NCBI GenBank assembly: GCA_019614645.1
Contig: JABWDB010000003.1
Coordinates: forward strand, 23,335,001-23,399,000
Reading direction: 5' to 3'
DNA from: Stratiolaelaps scimitus
Lineage: Eukaryota; Arthropoda; Arachnida; Mesostigmata; Laelapidae
Length of the DNA: 64,000 bases
Each line of letters starts with the position of its first letter. Within the stretch, counting starts at the first letter, position 1. This document shows positions 21,301-29,153 of this stretch, one piece after another. Both the position numbers and the translations under genes were made by a program. The notes under the pieces are model-generated. The model saw only the letters and a program-made list of their open reading frames with translations, had not been told where the DNA came from and did no database searches.

Positions 21301-23444
21301 AAGGATTAGGCGTTATGTACATCTGCAATAATGGGAAAAAAACGCCTCACCAGAAACTCTGGTGCTTTATTCGAGATAGCATATGGCCGAGTCATACGTC
21401 GGTGGAATGGCACTCATACTTAGAGAAGTTTCCATGGAAACTTTTCATTCTGGATGAATGATTACGCAACGAAATGTTCATCGATTTCTTGTTGTGTGTT
21501 AAGTACTACCCACTGTGTGGCACCATGCTTGGGGTGGCTAATGCGCATCTCTTTGAGTGTAGTCACCATGAAAACTACAAACCGCGCCACTATTTGTGAC
21601 CGCCGGTTCGATTCCTAAAAATTACAATTTGGCTGAAACGTCCTTACCAGCGTGGTTACCATGGCTTACCAGCGATCACATACGCAGGTCTGTTAGAGAA
21701 GGCCCAGACAGGTCCAGCATGACTGACACGATAGATCCGTGAAGTAATGTTCCTACAAAGCGTAACCGGGGCCTTTCTGCCATGCAAAGGAAGCGGAGGG
21801 TCAGTGAAGAGAGAAAAGGAATACGCCACACTATTTGATAATGGGACGCCTTAATGACATCTCATTAATTAATCATTAATCATCACATTAATCTGCAATC
21901 ATTTGCTCCATTACATTCCAGTCAGAGTTACAATGATCTTCAGCGCGATCAGCTCGACATCGAAGCGCGACTTCGAAACCTCGCGAACAGTCCCAACGGT
22001 GAGGCTTTTTATACCGCTCACTCTTCTCTTACCCATTGCGGCCAATGCACTTGATAGGTTTTATGCATTCATGGCGATAACTGTATTTAGTATCTCAAAA
22101 CGTGATGCCGTGGTGGACACCTGCTGCAGATCTAGAACTTGCTTCAGGCAATGCAGCAATTCGAGTCTGTTGTATTGTACAACGCCTGAGCGCTTCACGC
22201 TCTCAAAGCAAACCCGTTATGCGACGCATGCAGCGTAGCACAAATGCCGTTTGACTAGATGTTGAAAATAGCCATATGTTTTAAATGTCTGTTTCTTGTT
22301 TTTGTTTGCTAATACTTAATTTATTCAATTATAAAAGTGGGCGACAGTTGCGACCTTCTGAACGCGAGATACATCTAAGCAACACCTTCCTCTATATATG
22401 CGAACTTCAAATGACTTGTTTTTAGCAAAAACGTGACATACATTTGACTGTCTGTATCGCCAAATGTTGAGGTACACACGTTTTATTTGTATTCGTTGTG
22501 ATGACGCCCCTCTCTGTCAATGTTGTGCACTGTGCAGGGAGCACTGCAAGTATGTCGTTCGTGGACTCGAATTATGAACGTGTCCTCATGCATCGCCTCA
22601 TGGAGGTCATCTCACAGCGAAGTCGTTTAGTAGAGATGATGGACGAACAACACCAACGCAAGACGGCCCTCGGAGACCTCTCACACAGTAAGCATTACTC
22701 AGTGTTGTAGGGAAGTTTCTGCTCTAGTGTGTGAATGACTGGACGGACTGAATGCGCAACAAGTGTTTATATTATTTGTATATCTATATTCATTGTCATT
22801 CACCCGTTCGCATCTCCCAAATGTATCGCTGCAGACACCTAATGAATATAATAATAATAATAATAATAATAGAATCGAAGCAAATGTGAAGTCGTGTGAA
22901 TGCCAAATATTCAGATAGAAAAGTATAAGAGACGCGGAGCGCGAGAAAAATAAACCAATAATAATAATAATAAATAGATTCTAGCTGCAACATTACACAG
23001 TATTTGATGGTAACAAAAACAAATTGCAGACTCCGTAGCTAATCGAGCGTTGTATATTGGAGACTTCTCTGTGGACTCCCGAGTGTAGAGTGGCGGGTTC
23101 TAGTGACAGCTTCCTTCTAAAGGGAGATCATTTATAAAGTGGTTGCCTTGCCCACTGAAAGGCGAATTTCGTAAACAATTCAGACGCGTACTATATGATC
23201 CTATGAACGTGTTCCATTGACAGGTCTCAGCGATCTCAGCCTGGATTCGTTGAGCTCGATGTCAATGAAAAGCTCGAAGTCACTCAGCTCGCTGGACAAG
23301 ATTGGACACGGAAATGCGAAGAGGAAGAAGAAACGCCGCGGGGTGAAACACTTCTTGAAGAAGCGATATAACAGCTTCGTCAAGAAAACAACGAGTCTTA
23401 CTCACGGTAGCGGCAGTCATGACCGAACTGGTCTGACAGATTAA
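3314..23444 (+). CDS. MICAL-family protein (Mical or Mical-like), C-terminal part, multi-exon
   Basis: The family is recognised from the C-terminal bMERB domain, a Rab-binding antiparallel helical bundle. It is split over exons 19517-19611, 20986-21097, 21922-21998 and 22538-22687. Helix signatures include EEKQANLSAEARLIERQ, DLVADLYRILNMKNQL and LMEVISQRSRLVEMMDEQ; the last resembles MICAL and MICALL more than EHBP1. Upstream come an NPF motif (LNPFTESDSES, known in MICALL1 to bind EH domains), PPVPPRR and many PPxPxPR SH3-type motifs, and a long acidic Ser/Thr-rich middle. A basic tail (KRKKKRRGVKHFLKKR) ends the protein. The exons listed separately sum to about 2,000 codons. The CH, LIM and monooxygenase domains are absent from the window, so Mical and Mical-like cannot be told apart. 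Such proteins link Rab-family membranes to actin and endocytic recycling. One phase gap remains between 19176 and 19517. Confidence 0.8.
4438..4574 (+). CDS. MICAL-family gene exon with NPF motif and PPVPPRR
   Basis: Acceptor gaaattgcag precedes the exon, which is phase 0 in. It encodes PPSPDVHDNSLNPFTESDSE and runs on to a proline-rich PPVPPRR end. The donor is ag|gtttga, phase 2. NPF followed by acidic residues is a typical EH-domain (EHD protein) ligand. The frame stays open to 4641 without the splice, but the phase-2 donor gives a continuous proline-rich join to the next exon. Confidence 0.7.
4975..5331 (+). CDS. MICAL-family gene exon, proline-rich then acidic
   Basis: Acceptor tatccctcag; phase 2 in completes Arg. 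It starts HKEVRKAGVRKKRAPPPPIL and becomes acidic, Asp/Glu/Ser-rich. The frame is open to the stop at 5371. The only good donor whose phase fits the next exon is ttc|gtcagt at 5332. A weaker alternative, tac|gtatca at 5354, is out of phase with the next acceptor. The 3' boundary is therefore uncertain. Confidence 0.6.
5580..6118 (+). CDS. MICAL-family gene exon, proline-rich / low complexity
   Basis: Acceptor cgaatttcag, phase 2 in; an in-frame TGA upstream makes this the only usable acceptor. It encodes RPFPPLPPLPHEIQEP, a Glu/Pro/Ser-rich middle and then HPPPKPLKKN and RRRAPPAPP, typical SH3-ligand patches. The donor is aaa a|gtacgt, phase 1. Confidence 0.75.
6284..6310 (+). CDS. MICAL-family gene micro-exon, 27 bp
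   Basis: Acceptor aatcattttcag and donor gagg|gtaagct enclose 27 bases, phase 1 in and 1 out, coding KGPLVGNAE. It joins in frame to the exon at 9208, where the split codon gives Glu. Confidence 0.6.
6311..9207 (+). other. intron, 2.9 kb
   Basis: No coding-like frame with fitting splice sites was seen. It contains the perfect 42-bp hairpin at 8141-8182 and several open frames with no coding character. Confidence 0.5.
8141..8182. repeat. perfect 19-bp inverted repeat with 4-nt loop
   Basis: Bases 8141-8159 (aggcacataaacatttaac) are the exact reverse complement of 8164-8182, separated by aata. No flanking direct repeat was found. It is too short for a typical animal pre-miRNA stem and looks like a small foldback insertion. 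Confidence 0.85.
9208..9688 (+). CDS. MICAL-family gene exon, acidic
   Basis: Acceptor cttattatgcag, phase 1 in. It encodes an acidic, Asp/Ser-rich segment (TSDDLDTDANAGDVSWTDTS) that ends in a basic patch (KTGKKQPVKRQSSKAACRRG). The donor is aacg|gtatgc, phase 2. Confidence 0.75.
10557..10626 (+). CDS. MICAL-family gene exon, 70 bp (inferred)
   Basis: The preceding exon ends in phase 2 and the following one starts in phase 0, so an exon is missing between them. This segment has an acceptor (cccaattcaag), an open frame (RRTTRPVVIKYIYHTAMPED then ITE) and a donor (gag|gttcgt), with phase 2 in and 0 out, exactly as needed. The donor is weak. It continues the basic patch of the previous exon. 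Confidence 0.45.
10867..11432 (+). CDS. MICAL-family gene exon, acidic Ser/Thr-rich
   Basis: Acceptor atcttccgccctcag, phase 0 in; donor gcgag|gtaaga, phase 2. It encodes an acidic region rich in Glu, Ser and Thr ending in EFEIHQNDLPDVGSDWDEYA. No domain is recognised, and it is probably disordered. Confidence 0.8.
11904..12077 (+). CDS. MICAL-family gene exon, acidic
   Basis: The acceptor tggcccctgtag, phase 2 in, is preferred because an upstream acceptor (ataaccag, 873) would run into an in-frame TGA. It encodes SSFVSEEDTPETAEDILMNL followed by a Glu/Asp-rich stretch. The donor is ga|gtaagt, phase 2. Confidence 0.7.
12460..13458 (+). CDS. MICAL-family gene largest exon, 999 bp
   Basis: Acceptor catctgaaattag, phase 2 in; donor agaag|gtaaat, phase 2 out. 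It encodes FLPTYDLVNDLESPSATQ, a Gln repeat, an acidic Asp/Glu/Ser/Thr-rich body and a final DNSFEDDDEEDDVVTNLNRM. Composition indicates intrinsic disorder. The open frame extends upstream to 12248, but that part has no coding character and lies before the acceptor. Confidence 0.8.
13459..14248 (+). other. intron, 0.8 kb
   Basis: Non-coding; nothing further seen. Confidence 0.6.
14249..14422 (+). CDS. MICAL-family gene exon
   Basis: Acceptor gtgggcgtttcag, phase 2 in. It encodes TPLTPSLEMESFAPYEMGSL and LPLPPMDLISR; donor cgaag|gtatga, phase 2. The SP/TP-rich composition suggests phosphorylation sites. Confidence 0.75.
14594..14833 (+). CDS. MICAL-family gene exon
   Basis: Acceptor atgcttcttcag, phase 2 in. 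The segment is Ser/Thr-rich (TAATKSRSSSISVLIPRTRT) and turns acidic (SEPDDEDDAATTTASQSE). The donor is catag|gtttgt, phase 2. Confidence 0.7.
15439..15560 (+). CDS. MICAL-family gene exon, proline/arginine-rich
   Basis: It encodes RPSLPSTPPPIERLRRPSER and RKVPPPVPRRPPLE, classic SH3-ligand sequence. Acceptor aaaccatag, phase 2 in; donor gaag|gtacat, phase 1. A better-looking acceptor lies upstream (catcgcag, 15381) but in the same frame it meets TAA at 15422, so it would truncate the protein. Confidence 0.7.
15885..16166 (+). CDS. MICAL-family gene exon, proline-rich
   Basis: Acceptor ggaaccctcag, phase 1 in; the tandem CAGCAG allows a 3-bp shift to 15888. It encodes HRHPFVPPRAVTLPIRTEPA and NRPAPPIPKPRPKNL. 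Donor acag|gtaaaa, phase 1. The tandem acceptor predicts a one-residue isoform difference. Confidence 0.75.
16598..16816 (+). CDS. MICAL-family gene exon, proline-rich, 219 bp
   Basis: Acceptor cggcaatttag, phase 1 in; donor cacag|gtaaga, phase 1 out. It encodes VPQKIALPKVPPPPRF and later RTPPGSVPRKSLAERFVEAQ. It has symmetric phase 1, so it can be skipped without a frameshift. Confidence 0.75.
17276..17652 (+). CDS. MICAL-family gene exon, proline-rich
   Basis: Acceptor gtatctggcag, phase 1 in. It encodes GARPVPPRPAPPKPLSLVPS and LRPAPRPPPPKLSHTPPPTP, repeated SH3-type motifs. The donor is ccgag|gttaga, phase 0. Without splicing the frame runs on to a stop at 17752. Confidence 0.75.
17914..18093 (+). 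CDS. MICAL-family gene exon ending at a GC donor
   Basis: Acceptor gcatccattcag, phase 0 in. It encodes SRRLSEPIFPLMLPPPSEMN and SARFRPPPPMTGPTPR. The only phase-0 donor compatible with the next exon is a GC site, cag|gcaagc at 18094; no suitable GT exists before the in-frame TAG at 18124. Confidence 0.65.
18399..18678 (+). CDS. MICAL-family gene exon, Ser/Pro-rich
   Basis: Acceptor ctgaaatctctag, phase 0 in, immediately after an in-frame TAG. It encodes STAPSTSETTVSPLRQPVQA and a Ser-rich body ending in RRELQSGPSYEEETRGRS. Donor cac|gtatgt, phase 1. Confidence 0.75.
19021..19176 (+). CDS. candidate MICAL-family exon, 156 bp, phase 1-1
   Basis: Acceptor cgttttcgtgatag and a strong donor acag|gtgagg. 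It encodes a basic, helix-prone segment (RVLLRRHELLLKGPFRRMRP). The length is divisible by three, so it could be a cassette exon. Its outgoing phase 1 does not match the phase-2 acceptor of the next exon (19517), which implies a further small unseen exon. Confidence 0.5.
19517..19611 (+). CDS. MICAL-family gene exon: bMERB helix 1
   Basis: Acceptor gtttttttttag, phase 2 in; donor aaag|gttggc, phase 1. It encodes LSHQKRVIEEKQANLSAEAR and then LIERQLWESAK. The heptad-like Glu/Lys-rich helix and the IEEKQANLSAEARLIERQL pattern match the first helix of the bMERB (DUF3585) domain. Confidence 0.8.
19624..19669 (+). repeat. GCTGACTCTCAGC-family insertion, copy 1
   Basis: It shares about 45 bp (core gggctgactctcagccaaca, then ttaacgtccacggtactgct) with copies at 54831-54876 (inverted), 57044-57088 and 59805-59847. 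It lies just 12 bp inside the intron after the bMERB helix-1 exon. I could not find a flanking direct repeat for this copy. Confidence 0.8.
20253..20342 (+). CDS. candidate cassette exon, 90 bp, inside bMERB domain
   Basis: Acceptor gagaattcttag, phase 1 in; donor taca|gtgcgt, phase 1 out; 90 bp with no stop (VQAAESISDSPINSDYPRVV). It is symmetric, so inclusion adds 30 residues between bMERB helices 1 and 2, while direct joining of 19611 to 20986 is also in frame. It may be alternative or spurious. Confidence 0.35.
20986..21097 (+). CDS. MICAL-family gene exon: bMERB helix 2
   Basis: Acceptor ctcatcgatag, phase 1 in; donor ttct|gtaagt, phase 2. It encodes NEENVEMFREDLVADLYRIL and NMKNQLSDKYTQLKF. 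The pattern of a long amphipathic helix with a conserved N.KN.L motif is the hallmark second bMERB helix. Confidence 0.85.
21098..21921 (+). other. intron, 0.8 kb
   Basis: Non-coding. A stretch at about 21533-21620 carries weak tRNA box A and box B similarity (ggtggctaatgcg and cggttcgattcc), but with abnormal spacing, so it is not annotated as a tRNA. Confidence 0.5.
21922..21998 (+). CDS. MICAL-family gene exon: bMERB linker / helix
   Basis: Acceptor ccattacattccag, phase 2 in; donor aacg|gtgagg, phase 1. It encodes QSYNDLQRDQLDIEARLRNL then ANSPN, matching the family's pattern of a short turn and a helix ending in an L-x-x-L motif. Confidence 0.85.
22538..22687 (+). CDS. MICAL-family gene exon: bMERB helix 3
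   Basis: Acceptor gtgcactgtgcag, phase 1 in; donor caca|gtaagc, phase 1. It encodes NYERVLMHRLMEVISQRSRL then VEMMDEQHQRK, corresponding to the last bMERB helix, whose LxEVxxQRxxLVxxLxEQ pattern is typical of MICAL and MICALL2. Confidence 0.85.
22848..22973. repeat. two (ATA)n trinucleotide tracts
   Basis: Short ATA/AAT repeats at about 22848-22870 and 22957-22973 in the last intron of the MICAL-family gene. Confidence 0.8.
23224..23444 (+). CDS. MICAL-family gene terminal exon, basic tail and stop
   Basis: Acceptor gttccattgacag, phase 1 in. It encodes a Ser/Leu repeat (DLSLDSLSSMSMKSSKSLSS), then a strongly basic segment (KRKKKRRGVKHFLKKR), and stops at TAA 23442-23444. A basic tail after bMERB could mediate membrane or nuclear binding; that is inference. 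No nearby canonical AATAAA was seen. Confidence 0.8.
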
Positions 23445-24252
23445 TCCTGTGCAACATTGAATCGTGCGTGTGCACGCGGCATAAAATGAACCGTTTCGTC
23501 TTTGATCGAATCTACCGGCACCAGAACATTTGTGCGCTTAGTGACCGATGTGAGTTCATCGGGCCATGTCATAATGATGGTCATGCCATAACTATGATCA
23601 ACGACGACTGAAGCACGATTCAATCAGTGTCCGGCATAATAATATGTGTGCACGTTAGTTGTGCAACTGTCCGTCGTGTTGGCTCGGTGTAACTAACTTC
23701 TAATGATGAGAAGTTCATGAAAATTCGCCAGCAAACGCGCCGCTGAAACCTAATGGCTATGTGTATCCGACGAGTGAATGACGCATGTGGTCGTATTAGA
23801 CATTTCGAAAAAAGAAAAAAACCTAGTTAGTTTCGAAAAAAAAGTACCTAGTTAGATCATTAATCCGCATAGAACTAATAGATAGATAGATGCTTTTCAC
23901 ACATTCTGAAGAGAGTCGTCGTTTTTGTTGAAAACAGACCAGTACCAATTATACGTAGTAAGGCGTTCGAATAGTTCACAAACTTATTAGCTCGAAGACC
24001 AAAAAAAAAGTTTAACAGTTCCGAAGGCAACGCCTGCTGCGATTTCGTCCTTGCTCTCATCGAATACAAAATTCATCTAGTACCGTATACGTGAAAACAG
24101 AAGACGAAGTGATCGTATCAAATTTTACTGAACATCGTAAGGCGCCGATGGAAGATTCCCCTTTATCTCCGATTATGTTCCGAATTTTTTATCTTTATTT
24201 TGTGCGTTAAAACACACGCCGCTATCGAAATATGTTTCTAGAGCGAGAGAGG

Positions 24253-24395
24253 AAGGTAAAGGTAAGGGCTTTATTGGTTGATTGAAGGAGCTGCAATTTC
24301 ACAATGCTGAAGCTCTCTTATATGTCATCAGCACGCAGCGGGGCTCGAACCCGCGACCTCTGGCTTTCGACAGCCAGAGACTTTGCCGCCGAAAG
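24253..24395 (-). mobile_element. tRNA-derived SINE
   Basis: On the minus strand the 5' part is tRNA-like. A box-A-like ggcggcaaagtctctgg is followed by a CTGGCT..AGCCAG stem, and then box B (ggtcgcgggttcgagccccg). A unique body follows and a tail that contains aataaagcccttacctttac. The body and tail recur in opposite orientation at 51326-51400, and the tRNA-like head recurs at 45256-45310, so this is a dispersed family and not a functional tRNA gene. The anticodon loop is 6 nt, not 7. Confidence 0.7.
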
Positions 24396-25842
24396 AGAGA
24401 GACATTTTCACACAACTGAACGACCTGGCTAGTTATCTGCGTAATATACCATTGGATATGAATATGTACGCAGCTTGAGTCCATGTGGACGGTGGTAAGC
24501 GTTGACACTTGCATCTGAATCCTTTTAGAGTCGGAAGTGTTATTATATATGGTTACGAATGTGATTGGCAAATCGAATCCTGTCTACACTTCAGCGTTCG
24601 ATAATAGATTCGGGTAAAGCTGGCTCAACCAACCCAAGTGTGATTAACGTTGTGACCCGATAGCTAGCTTGAAGTTATCTAATATTTTAGCAATGAAGAG
24701 CTATGGCCATGTGTGTCATGTTAAAAATATTCTACCATTTTCGAAGGGGAGCCCAGTGAGTCTACATAACAACGCGTCTCTGAATCACGATTGCTCATAC
24801 GTTCAATCGTTCATATATAATTATCGCTTATTGTAACCAGTGGGCTTATCGATGTAAATAAATCTACAAATATAGCTGTTTAAGAAACGCGCCGCTGTCC
24901 AATGCCGATAGGCAATCGAATGGTGTCAGTAGCAACTACTCATTAACAACAATGATTAACTAGCAGAGAAACATAAAACAGTGACAGATGTGACAGAAGT
25001 CACCCGGCAATATGAGATAGATACATAGATGGTCATAAACTAGAGAAGTAGCCATTTTAATTAATTAATAAATGAACCCGTATAGAAATATATATCATAT
25101 ATAGATATAAATATATCATATATATATATATATGTCCGTTGATCGATTTGATCCGTTCTTGTCGGTTGTTATCAGTTAGCATTATGTTGCCGTGTCCACG
25201 TGCCTTCCTTTCGCGTTTCAAATTTATATATTGATGTTCGCTACGTGTGCGCAGTTGTCCGACTCGTTACGGTTAGACTGCCACCGATGTATAGTATAAT
25301 ACATTGCTTATGGACCGATGGGGGCATTTTGATTGCTTCCACGCGGATGACACATATAGGTGGAATGCAGGTAGCTGTTCAGGCCAGTTGATTGCTATTT
25401 TATAATAAACAGCAGACAATAATTTTCATTTTGTCAGCAATGAGTGCGTGTACGCAATGTATGTTGCGCCGTCTGTGCAGCCGTCACCGTATCTTGTTTG
25501 CAAGTATTCGTACCGCCCCTTACAGGCAGGGCGAATTTTGTATTCGGTTTAGCTGTCTGTAGGGGGGGACAAGCCTTCTTCTGGCTATCCGGCTGAATCG
25601 CGTGCACGGCGACTAATGCATAGAAAGCAATGGAGAGAGAGAGGGGGGTATGTTTGTGACGATCGAGAAATAAATATTTATGAGATGAGACTTTCTTTTT
25701 TTTTGTGTGTGTACAGTGCTTTGATGTCGTTCTCATCCATAGGCACCGCTGCCACTGCTACCACAGCGTGGATATGTATCTCGGAGACCCAATTCAAACG
25801 CTTACAACGTCGCCAGCAGGCGCATAAATATAGCATCGTGGC

Positions 25843-25861
25843 TGTGTGTGTGTGTGTGTAT
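25843..25861. repeat. (GT)n microsatellite
   Basis: Uninterrupted tgtg tract in intergenic sequence. Confidence 0.85.
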
Positions 25862-25923
25862 GTATGGACGATCATTCGTAGCGGTTGTTGAAGTTGTATC
25901 TGGAAGGTTTATCAAACGAAACA

Positions 25924-25924
25924 A

Positions 25925-25959
<35 letters not shown>

Positions 25960-25970
25960 CATCATCATCA
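25924..25970. repeat. (TTA)n / (ATC)n microsatellite
   Basis: Run of att/tta trinucleotides followed by atc repeats. Confidence 0.85.
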
Positions 25971-28553
25971 TTGGTTGGTCGCTACAAATCGAATTACGCA
26001 GACAGACTACCCAGACGGGCAAATAAATAGATACCCAGTCGTGCGTACGCTGGCGCTGTTGTACCCATAATCGTATCGGGCTTCCTCTGACCCGCTCCGC
26101 TTTGCTGAGCTCGCATACAATATTTCTTCTCACACACCAGCATCCACAATGGGTACGCAGCTTGGCCAGAGGGTTCGGCATCCCAGCTAGAACAGCGGGT
26201 AAGAGGGAATCACTGTTTAGACATTGTCTTTGATCTATTTTCTTTTCTGACCAGCTATCCCCGTCGGACGCTACACCGTACACTAAGGCTTTCTGGCTAT
26301 CAGCAGCAGCAGGATCACGACTCAATGCGGGTTGGCTATTCGCGTTCATCATTCATTCCCCCGCCGAATGAATGCTCAATTCGACCAGCAGTTAGTTATA
26401 GGCAGCAGTTGCATAGTTTTATTTTACTCCGCCAACTTCTGTGTGTGTGTGTGTATGTGAACATCAGCATCCGTAGCTGGGAGAGTAATGAGATATTGCG
26501 AGACGAGATAGTCGGACAATTCTCGCCATTGTCACAGATAGCAGCTAGATATATAATGGGGACGAATAGAATTGATAATAATCAAATTCTCACTACGTAA
26601 TTCACAGAGGAAATACGGGATACGCCGAACTCGCCTTGGCGGCGCTGAGTTCGACAAGTGGCAAACTGGCTTGATCTTGTCGTTATCTTGCCAGGAATAA
26701 TGGGGATCTTTCAGGACAGCATTATGTAGCTGTTCACATCGAAATTTTAGCTTCAAATCAAAGCCATAAAAAACGTGTTAGTTATAGAGCGTTATACATC
26801 GTAACGTCTTTGCCAAACGAATTAATAAGCAATTTCTCACAGTCCAATTGTACTGCTAAGCTTAACGGTCTGGCCATAAGCAGCAACCCGCGCACAGAAT
26901 AAACATGTGTATGCAGATTATGCTGTTTCGAACGAAGAAATAAGATGCTTCCCTTCGACTGTATTACTCAGTATTGTAGCATAAACTTACGCAGACGACT
27001 TTTAAGCTAACTTAAAGCTTCAAGGTACTACTGTAAAGTACTACTCGTTGTAAATTTAAGAATCGTTACGCACATCAAAAATGCATTATAATTTGAGATC
27101 TCAGACTTCGAGCCGGCGATAGTTAATTCCCTGGTTACGCCATGTTGTCATTTCAAGGCATTTCCTGCACGATAAGCGGCCGTCAACTGAACGCAATTCA
27201 CAGCTATTCTACCCCTATTCTGGTCTGTTCGAAGGTGACCTCTGGCCAAGAAGTGCTCAACTCATCAGCTTATCCAGCTAAAGCTTCATAGAAATACAAC
27301 AGAAAGCATCCGTTCAATCGAGCACTATGGCCCAAGCTCTATGCATTTCGCCTTATTTGTTCTTCAACAAGATTACAATAATTAAATAAACTTAGCGGTT
27401 GTGCATGTGAATTAATCAGAGGCGAGTAGATTTCTAGCTGGGTTTTGCATGGCTATAGGATCGGAATTTATTAATTGATTCACGTCAAAATGGCTTGAAA
27501 TAATTCGAAATAAGAGATTCAGTACCAGAATCAGATTCGCCCCAATTAGCATTTCAACATCACAGTGGTCAGGGCACTCAGGTGCCGATCACAACATTCT
27601 GGCGATTGGCCAGAGAAGGCCACCTGTATCAAACAATAGCCCAGACCACTTTTGGTGATAGATAATAATAATAATAATGAATACGTATATTTCGATGAAG
27701 ACGTGATAGATGTTTTTCACTGTCCGCTCCTGTGCGAATTATGCAGACACGTTCTTCTACTGTTGATTTTTTTTACTAGTCAATTATAAACGTGGACAAC
27801 AATTGTACCCGCTTCACGTGAACATCCCGTACGCTACTACAACCAGCCACCGCTATGACCAGCGGATTAAGTTCAAACGAAGTTGTCCCACATTCGTTTT
27901 GCTAATACGCACATCCCTTATAGTTTCAACGTGCTCATACCCCGCCCCACTTCTATGACGTATTGTTGTATCTGGACATTGAACAATTGCAGCTGTCTGT
28001 GCGAGCGGCGCTAATTCACAATGACCTATGCGCGTGTGAAAGGGTGCGAACGCGAAAAACAATCGAGTCAAGGCCCACGCCGGCCTCATCAGCACAAGCG
28101 CCGAGCCGACGCAGAAGAGAATGTCGAATGTCTTCACTTTCTGATTCGGTTCGTGCTGCTTTTCTTGTTTTTGTCTTCATTCTCAGTCTCCCTTAGCCCT
28201 CGCGCAACACTCTTCCCCCGAGCGACACGGACATCGTCGCACGGCGGCCGCTGCAGGATATATATCGCCTTGTCGATTATAGCCATATATATATATATAC
28301 ATATATACAGTAGTTAGGATCCTTTCTTTGTTGGCGACGAAGGAAACGAGTTCCTTCTCTTTTGCAACAGCAGCCCGCCTCTCATATCGGTCCTTGCCTA
28401 TCCATGATTACCACTCGCTGCTGCTGTCGCCTCACGGATAGCTTTGATAGATATTGTAGATATATATGGCCGATGGTGTAACGAACCCCGGCTGCGTCAT
28501 TGAAGCCAGACGTGTGAAATAGCTCTCAGTGCAACTTCGGTATTGATGCCAGA

Positions 28554-28637
28554 ATGTGTCGCCTCCTTCGAATTGCGTGGCTTACGGTGACCGTGATACT
28601 GCTTCAACAGTCAGATTCGCCTGCTGTTCTGGCGCAA
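28554..28637 (+). CDS. exon 1 of candidate secreted protein (signal peptide)
   Basis: ATG context gccagaatgt; 28 codons with a basic N-region, a hydrophobic core (IAWLTVTVILL) and a small-residue end (SPAVLAQ), a textbook signal peptide. The donor gtgagt follows directly in phase 0. Confidence 0.5.
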
Positions 28638-29055
28638 GTGAGTGCACTTATTCCAGTGAGAGTCGTTCACATTATGATGTGCGCTATAGTCGATGTGCAA
28701 TATCTGAGATTGAGTGAGTGCCCAAGTTGACGAAGAGGAGATGACGAAGTCCGTTTCGTATGATAGATTTCACTGGTTGTGGTACAGCTGACGGCTGCTG
28801 CCGTTTGGTGGCTCCGCGTTTCCAACAAGAGGACAAAAACAAAACTGGTCTAGATACACTCTAGCAGTTTACTGAAATATAATTCGGGGAGGAGAGCTTG
28901 CAGAACAGGAATATAGCAGGTAGACAGTGAGTAGGGTCACAATTGTAGGAGCATCTGTTTCAGCTGTCAACTTACTTGTTCTCTCTTAGCTCCGTGTCTT
29001 TTTCTAGATGTAACTTGCGCCTTACGCTACTGTAGGCCTTCTTGTCTGCTTTGTC

Positions 29056-29153
<98 letters not shown>

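Larger units (their letters stand above)
23445..28553. other. intergenic stretch with SINE and microsatellites
   Basis: No coding frame has supporting splice sites or composition. It includes a tRNA-derived SINE (24253-24395, minus), TA-rich tracts near 25090-25130, GT repeats at about 25843-25861 and 26440, and a (TTA)n tract at about 25924-25970. The 3' UTR of the MICAL-family gene presumably begins here. Confidence 0.5.

Noticed and set aside
21533..21620. tRNA gene or SINE head
   Set aside because: Only weak box A and box B similarity, with spacing too long and no clover-leaf.
24339..24395. Functional tRNA gene (minus strand)
   Set aside because: The anticodon loop is 6 nt, the acceptor stem does not close, and copies with a shared non-tRNA body exist; it is a SINE head.
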